Below, piece after piece: positions 60,490 to 64,000 of a stretch of DNA of 64,000 bases (position 1 is its first letter; each line of letters begins with the position of its first letter). The position numbers and the translations under genes were made by a program. Below the pieces are notes generated by a model. It made no database searches and was not told where the DNA came from. It saw only the letters and a program-made list of their open reading frames with translations. The DNA lies in the NCBI RefSeq assembly GCF_003258595.1, contig NZ_QHHQ01000011.1:1-64000 (forward strand), in the 5' to 3' direction. This stretch comes from Acuticoccus sediminis. Lineage in GTDB: Bacteria; Pseudomonadota; Alphaproteobacteria; Rhizobiales; Amorphaceae.

Positions 60490-61569
60490 ATGGACATGGG
60501 CGTCTTCATCCCCATCGGGAACAACGGATGGCTGATCTCGAAAGCCTCGCCACAGTACAAACCGAGCTTCGAGCTCAACCGGACCGTGGTCCAGAAGGCC
60601 GAGGAGTACGGCTTCGAATTCGCGCTCTCGATGGTGAAGCTGCGGGGATTCGGCGGTGAGACCGAGTTCTGGGACTACAACCTCGAGAGCTTCACCCTCA
60701 TGTCGGCGCTGGCGGCGGTCACGACGAAGATCAAGCTTTTCGCCTCGTCGGCCATCCTGACCCTGCCGCCGGCGCTCGTCGCCCGCATGGCGACCACCAT
60801 CGACAACGTCGCGCCGGGCCGGTTCGGCATCAACATCGTCAGCGGCTGGGCGCCGAACGAGTACACGCAGATGGGGCTGTGGCCGGGCGACGCCTACTTC
60901 GGCTACCGCTACGACTACGCGAGCGAGTACTGCCAGGTCATGAAGGAACTCTGGGAGACCGGCCAGTCGGACTTCAAGGGCAAGTACTTCACGATGGACG
61001 ACTGCCGCCTGCAGCCGACGCCGACCAGCAAGATCGAGATCGTCGCCGCCGGACAGTCCGACACCGGCATGGCCTTCTCCAGCACCTACGCGGACTATTC
61101 GTTCGTCCTGGGAACCGGCGTCAACACGCCCGCCGCATTCGCGCCGACGGCCGAGCGGCTCGCGTCCGCCGCCGCGAAGACGGGCCGTGACGTCGGCGCC
61201 TACGTCCTCTTCATGGTGATCGCCGACGAGACCGACGAGAAGGCCCAGGCGAAGTGGCAGAGCTACCGCGAGGGCGCCGACCTCGAGGCGCTCGCCTACA
61301 TGGGTGTCCAGGGGGCCGCCGACACCGCGTCCGGCGAGACCTCGACCGCTCGCGCGATCAACCTTCCCGAGGGCGCTGTGAACTTCAACATGGGCACCAT
61401 CGTCGGCTCCTACGAGACGGTCGCCGCGATGCTCGACGAGGCCGCCGCCGTACCGCACGTCAAGGGCATCATGCTGACGTTCGACGACTTCGTGATCGGC
61501 ATCGACCAGTTCGGCCAGCGTATCCAGCCGCTGATGACGTCACGTCGGGTCGCCGTCCCCGCGCAGTAA
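60490..61569 (+). CDS. rutA: RutA-like flavin-dependent monooxygenase (359 aa)
   Basis: The N-terminus [14 protein letters not shown] and the segments [64 protein letters not shown] and LTFDDFV follow E. coli RutA closely and throughout its length. RutA uses FMN, O2 and NADH to cleave the N3-C4 bond of uracil to a ureidoacrylate product. The other rut genes (B-F) are not here, so the substrate may be uracil or a similar N-heterocyclic amide. It probably belongs with the neighbouring M20 hydrolase. Confidence 0.88.
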   Translation: MDMGVFIPIGNNGWLISKASPQYKPSFELNRTVVQKAEEYGFEFALSMVKLRGFGGETEFWDYNLESFTLMSALAAVTTKIKLFASSAILTLPPALVARMATTIDNVAPGRFGINIVSGWAPNEYTQMGLWPGDAYFGYRYDYASEYCQVMKELWETGQSDFKGKYFTMDDCRLQPTPTSKIEIVAAGQSDTGMAFSSTYADYSFVLGTGVNTPAAFAPTAERLASAAAKTGRDVGAYVLFMVIADETDEKAQAKWQSYREGADLEALAYMGVQGAADTASGETSTARAINLPEGAVNFNMGTIVGSYETVAAMLDEAAAVPHVKGIMLTFDDFVIGIDQFGQRIQPLMTSRRVAVPAQ

Positions 61570-61595
61570 CCGGGACGGTTCCGCCCTCCCCCACA

Positions 61596-62681
61596 TCAGG
61601 CCGGCGCGCCGCGGCGTTCGTAGAAGCGGGCGCAGAAGGCGATGAAGGCGAGGTCCGGCTTGCGCGGCGGGGTCTTCTCGCTGGACGCGAGCCAGTTCCG
61701 CCATTCGGCCTCGATGAAGTACGGGTCCCAGCCCGGCGCGGCGTCGCGGGCGGCCTCGTAGGTATCGGAGTCGAGGCGGATCTCGTCGATCCAGTGCGGA
61801 CCGGTCAACGCCGGCTGCATCGTGTTGCGGTTGACGAAGACGACCTTGTCGTCCGTCTCGTCGTAGGCGATGTGGTAGTCGGGAAGGTGGTCGGTCTCGG
61901 CGGTGTCCTTCAACAGGTAGCGGAACTGCTTGAGCGGGCTCTTCGACCCCGACTTCTTGTGCAGCAGCTGGACGGAGCAGCGCCACTGCGCCTGCGCCCC
62001 GCAATGCTTGCGGGCGAGCTCGTAGAGCCGCCGCTCGATCGGCTTGCGCAGGCGGAAATAGTCCGGGTGAAGGGTCAGCACGTCCTGCGCGCGGATCGCC
62101 TTGAAGACCCAGTCGGACAGCTTCACCTCGCACCACAGGAGGCGCCCGTCGAGCCCGTGCTTGCGCCGGATCGAGGCGGCGTCGATCAGGCCGAAGGTGC
62201 TGTACTCCTCCTCGTCGCCCGCGCGCACGTTGGTGGAGATGCGCGTGCCGGCGAGCCGGTCGAGCGCTTCGGCGAGCGCGGCGTAGTCCTTCCCCGCCGT
62301 GCCGCGGTTGGTGAAGATCAGCAGATCGCGCGAGTTGATCCGCACGTTCTGCGAGACCGCCTCCCCGCGATTGAGCTTCGCCATGATCTGCGAGATGCAA
62401 TAGATGAGAATATCTTTGTCATAAATGGTGGCGAGCCCTTTCACGCTGGGCGTGATCTCGATCCAATTCCCGTTGTGCTCGTAACGGCGGATGGCCGTCT
62501 CGGGCTTCTTGGAGAGCGAGTAGAACGGGTGCTCCATATGCTGCATCAGGTCCTTGAGGACCGCGTCTGCAACGTCGCAGATGAAGAGGTCCTGCTCGGG
62601 GTGGCGCTCTGGCAGCAGCGTTGCGAGATCGCGCGCCGACTCGAGCGGCAGAGACGACTGTTGAGGCGTTTCGTAGCTCAT
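61596..62681 (-). CDS. repA: Plasmid replication initiator, RPA family (361 aa)
   Basis: The sequence has the RPA-family pattern: DLFICDVADAVLKDLMQHMEHPFYSLSKKP, then YEHNGNWIEITPSVKGLATIYDKDILIYCISQIM, RINSRDLLIF, WCEVKLSDWVFKAI and LRKPIERRLYELARKHCG. These proteins bind iterons at the plasmid origin and recruit the host replisome. Seven iterons lie just upstream of the start. It is the only replication gene in view and defines the replicon type. Confidence 0.94.
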   Translation of the reverse strand: MSYETPQQSSLPLESARDLATLLPERHPEQDLFICDVADAVLKDLMQHMEHPFYSLSKKPETAIRRYEHNGNWIEITPSVKGLATIYDKDILIYCISQIMAKLNRGEAVSQNVRINSRDLLIFTNRGTAGKDYAALAEALDRLAGTRISTNVRAGDEEEYSTFGLIDAASIRRKHGLDGRLLWCEVKLSDWVFKAIRAQDVLTLHPDYFRLRKPIERRLYELARKHCGAQAQWRCSVQLLHKKSGSKSPLKQFRYLLKDTAETDHLPDYHIAYDETDDKVVFVNRNTMQPALTGPHWIDEIRLDSDTYEAARDAAPGWDPYFIEAEWRNWLASSEKTPPRKPDLAFIAFCARFYERRGAPA

Positions 62682-62988
62682 GGCGCACCCATTCGGGGTT
62701 TCAGTGACTCGAACAGCAGATTCGGGGTTTCAGTGACCCCGACTCCACCTTCGGGGTTTCAGTGACCGCCGTCAATAGTTCGGGGTTTTAGTGACCACAG
62801 CGACGGATTCGGGGTTTCAGTGACGCCGGTTCGGGGTTTCGATGACGGGGATTCGGGGTAACAGTGACCGGCTGGACGATTCCAGCGTCGATTCCAGCTT
62901 GTCTTTCAGCGGGTTACGCGAACGGGGATTCCCCTTAACACGGAATCTAACACCCATTTAACCCCTCGAACCCGTGCCAGAACGAATC
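62638..62988. promoter_or_regulatory. Cluster of GANTC (CcrM) sites
   Basis: Eleven GANTC sites occur in 351 bases, at 62638, 62706, 62719, 62741, 62806, 62850, 62878, 62890, 62927, 62943 and 62984. About one per 256 bases is expected by chance. Several overlap or touch iterons. In alphaproteobacteria this is the CcrM methylation target and links replication to the cell cycle. Confidence 0.75.
62692..62868 (+). repeat. Seven iterons, origin of replication
   Basis: The 17-base unit TTCGGGGTTTCAGTGAC starts at 62692, 62721, 62750, 62779, 62808, 62830 and 62852. Copies 1, 2, 3 and 5 are identical, copy 4 has one change, and copies 6 and 7 have two. The first five are spaced 29 bases and the last two 22 bases. 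The array stands directly in front of the initiator gene, so it is the likely initiator-binding origin and may also autoregulate repA. Confidence 0.9.
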
Positions 62989-63230
62989 CGGGGGACGAAC
63001 GAAATTCCCCATCCGACACGAACGCACCGCATCGCGAGCCCCCTCCCCTACCGGTGAGAACCCGGCGATCCCGTCGATGATCCCCCGCTGACCTCGGCAC
63101 TCGACATGTGAAGCGCCATCCCCGCTGCAACGGCATCATAGGGCTGACGAAGCAGATCGTGCAGTTTCTGGACTGACGGTCCGTATCCTCCGGTTTTCGC
63201 ACTTACGAGTAAGACCGACCGGCTCGCACA

Positions 63231-63250
63231 ATTTTCATGCCGTCGGTAAG
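63231..63250 (+). repeat. TTTTCATGC motif, copy 1
   Basis: This matches the consensus RTTTTCATGCNNNNGRTAAS. It lies 180 bases from copy 2 in the same direction. It could be an operator or a partition site. Confidence 0.55.
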
Positions 63251-63410
63251 GTCAGACATCATCGGGCGGCCAAAACCCGCACCGACCGTACAGCGCTGCC
63301 CTCCCGTACCGTACGTACTGGCCGACCGATATGTGTTGGCCACTCCGTACACATGAGACCAACCGATAACCCTATGATCCGGATTTCGTTGGGATTAAAT
63401 GAATGAGCCG

Positions 63411-63430
63411 GTTTTCATGCGGATGGTAAG
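63411..63430 (+). repeat. TTTTCATGC motif, copy 2
   Basis: It has the same consensus as the copies at 63231 and 63811. The flanking bases are not repeated, which points to a protein-binding site rather than a duplicated segment. Confidence 0.55.
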
Positions 63431-63693
63431 TCCGATGCGGACACCATCATACCGGTACGACCGATCCGACAAGCCGTTCGGCTGACGTCACCGAACCGGC
63501 CTCCGAGCGGGCAGACGCAGGATATCAGCGGCACCCGGCACGGTCCTTTCCATCCCTACGAGACACAACATGCGGATATCGCCCGCAGCGGACGTATGGT
63601 CCTGCTCGGCTGCCCTTTATCCAAATTTCATACGTACGTTATGTCTGAAAACCATATGAGCCACACCAGCCGGATAGGCCGTCTGACACGCAC

Positions 63694-63730
63694 CGTTAAC
63701 CGCATCGGGCGCACTGGCGGGGCGTTAACC
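63694..63730. repeat. CGTTAACC direct repeats, 29 bases apart
   Basis: CGTTAACC occurs at 63694-63701 and 63723-63730. Each holds the palindrome GTTAAC. The 29-base step equals the iteron spacing. This is a possible partition or regulator site. Confidence 0.4.
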
Positions 63731-63795
63731 TCCGGGTATTAGGCAAATATCCACCATTCCAGGACCATGCTCCGGCACACGCTCCGTCACGTTTT

Positions 63796-63810
63796 CGGCC
63801 GGACCGGCCG
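63796..63810. promoter_or_regulatory. 15-bp palindrome upstream of parA
   Basis: CGGCCGG-A-CCGGCCG is a perfect inverted repeat directly adjoining motif copy 3 and 30 bases before the parA start. It is a likely ParA or ParB autoregulatory operator. Confidence 0.5.
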
Positions 63811-63830
63811 GTTATCGTGCGCATGAAAAT
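63811..63830 (-). promoter_or_regulatory. TTTTCATGC motif, copy 3 (inverted), at parA
   Basis: On the minus strand this reads ATTTTCATGCGCACGATAAC. It ends ten bases before the parA start codon, so a protein bound there would block parA expression. Confidence 0.55.
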
Positions 63831-63839
63831 GGGATGAGC

Positions 63840-64000
63840 ATGACCCAACGCCGACGCCCCGTGATCTCCTTCGCCACGTCGAAAGGGGGTTCGGGCAAAT
63901 CCACCTGCTGCATCGTGCTGGCCGGCGTCCTCGCCGATCAGGGCGGCCGCGTCGCGATCATCGACACCGACCCCACCCAGACCGTCTACCGCTGGGCGCA
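63840..64000 (+). CDS. parA: ParA-family partition ATPase, 5' part only
   Basis: The visible 53 codons give a deviant Walker A motif, KGGSGKST (about 15-22), after VISFAT, then VLADQGGRVAIIDTDPTQT, the A' region of ParA ATPases. The start at 63840 or 63834 (both ATG, in frame) cannot be separated; GGGA precedes the former. The gene continues beyond the window. Divergent from repA, it should form the segregation system of the replicon with a ParB gene outside the window. Confidence 0.92.
   Translation, partial: MTQRRRPVISFATSKGGSGKSTCCIVLAGVLADQGGRVAIIDTDPTQTVYRWA

Larger units (their letters stand above)
62869..63839. other. About 1 kb non-coding origin/partition region
   Basis: No gene is seen between the iterons and parA. 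The region contains three copies of a 20-base motif, several GTAC-containing palindromes (GTACGTAC at 63311, ACGTACGT at 63632), a CGTTAACC direct repeat and GANTC sites. It is probably the DNA-unwinding, copy-control and partition-site region. I could not recognise a known parS. Confidence 0.5.

Noticed and set aside
58177-61458. 1093-residue minus-strand frame opposite CoA transferase, M20 and RutA genes
   Set aside because: Shadow of three well-supported plus-strand genes.
62692-62868. Iterons as a CRISPR array
   Set aside because: Spacers are only 5-12 bases and partly repeated, and no cas genes are present.
1-64000. tRNA or rRNA genes
   Set aside because: I saw no rRNA-like blocks and no cloverleaf with a GTTCRANYC-type arm in the intergenic regions; a covariance-model scan (tRNAscan-SE/Infernal) would be decisive.

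Overview
The window is GC-rich DNA with tightly packed, often overlapping genes and many transporters of the ABC and TRAP types. It also has a plasmid-type replication and partition module at its right end: an RPA-family initiator with an iteron array, diverging from a parA gene cut off by the window edge. GANTC sites (the CcrM methylation target) are clustered at the iterons. Together these point to an extrachromosomal replicon (plasmid or chromid) of an alphaproteobacterium, probably a marine or soil Hyphomicrobiales/Rhodobacterales-like lineage. The species cannot be told from the sequence alone.

Left part (1-37800), accessory. After 1.2 kb of repetitive, apparently non-coding DNA comes a same-strand cluster of six genes. 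They are a Crp-like regulator fused to TPR, SLOG-like and degenerate cyclase-like segments; an outer-membrane TPR/beta-barrel protein; a FecR-domain exoprotein with a C-terminal TbpB-like barrel; a protein with a TIR domain plus two further Rossmann/TIR-like segments; a very large STAND-type NTPase translationally coupled to it; and a secreted RTX metalloprotease with an unusual zinc motif. This cluster is the best candidate for an undescribed system: nucleotide/TIR signalling tied to an envelope export pair and a secreted protease. An IS630 remnant follows, then a sulfatase-RTX fusion flanked by two facing paralogues of unknown family. Next come a LysR-controlled peptide-type ABC operon that carries its own C-N/C-O lyase, two short-chain dehydrogenases with regulators, a ketopantoate reductase-like gene, and a third RTX protein. 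Gene remnants (HigA, GAF-PAS kinase, histidinol dehydrogenase) mark this half as a mosaic.

Right part (37800-61570), catabolic. Successive transporter-plus-enzyme units with local regulators occupy this part. They are: GntR with an SsuABC-type transporter, an alpha/beta hydrolase and an ornithine cyclodeaminase-family enzyme; an MFS exporter; a TRAP transporter with LysR, OHCU decarboxylase (uraD) and a BKACE enzyme; a ParDE toxin-antitoxin pair; HMG-CoA lyase with LysR; and an SMP-30 lactonase, second TRAP transporter, CaiB-type CoA transferase, M20 amidohydrolase and RutA-like flavin monooxygenase. The theme is scavenging of small nitrogenous or carboxylic compounds.

Far right (61590-64000), replicon backbone. 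It holds the RepA-like initiator on the minus strand, seven iterons, about 1 kb of non-coding DNA with three copies of a 20-bp motif and several palindromes, and the start of parA.
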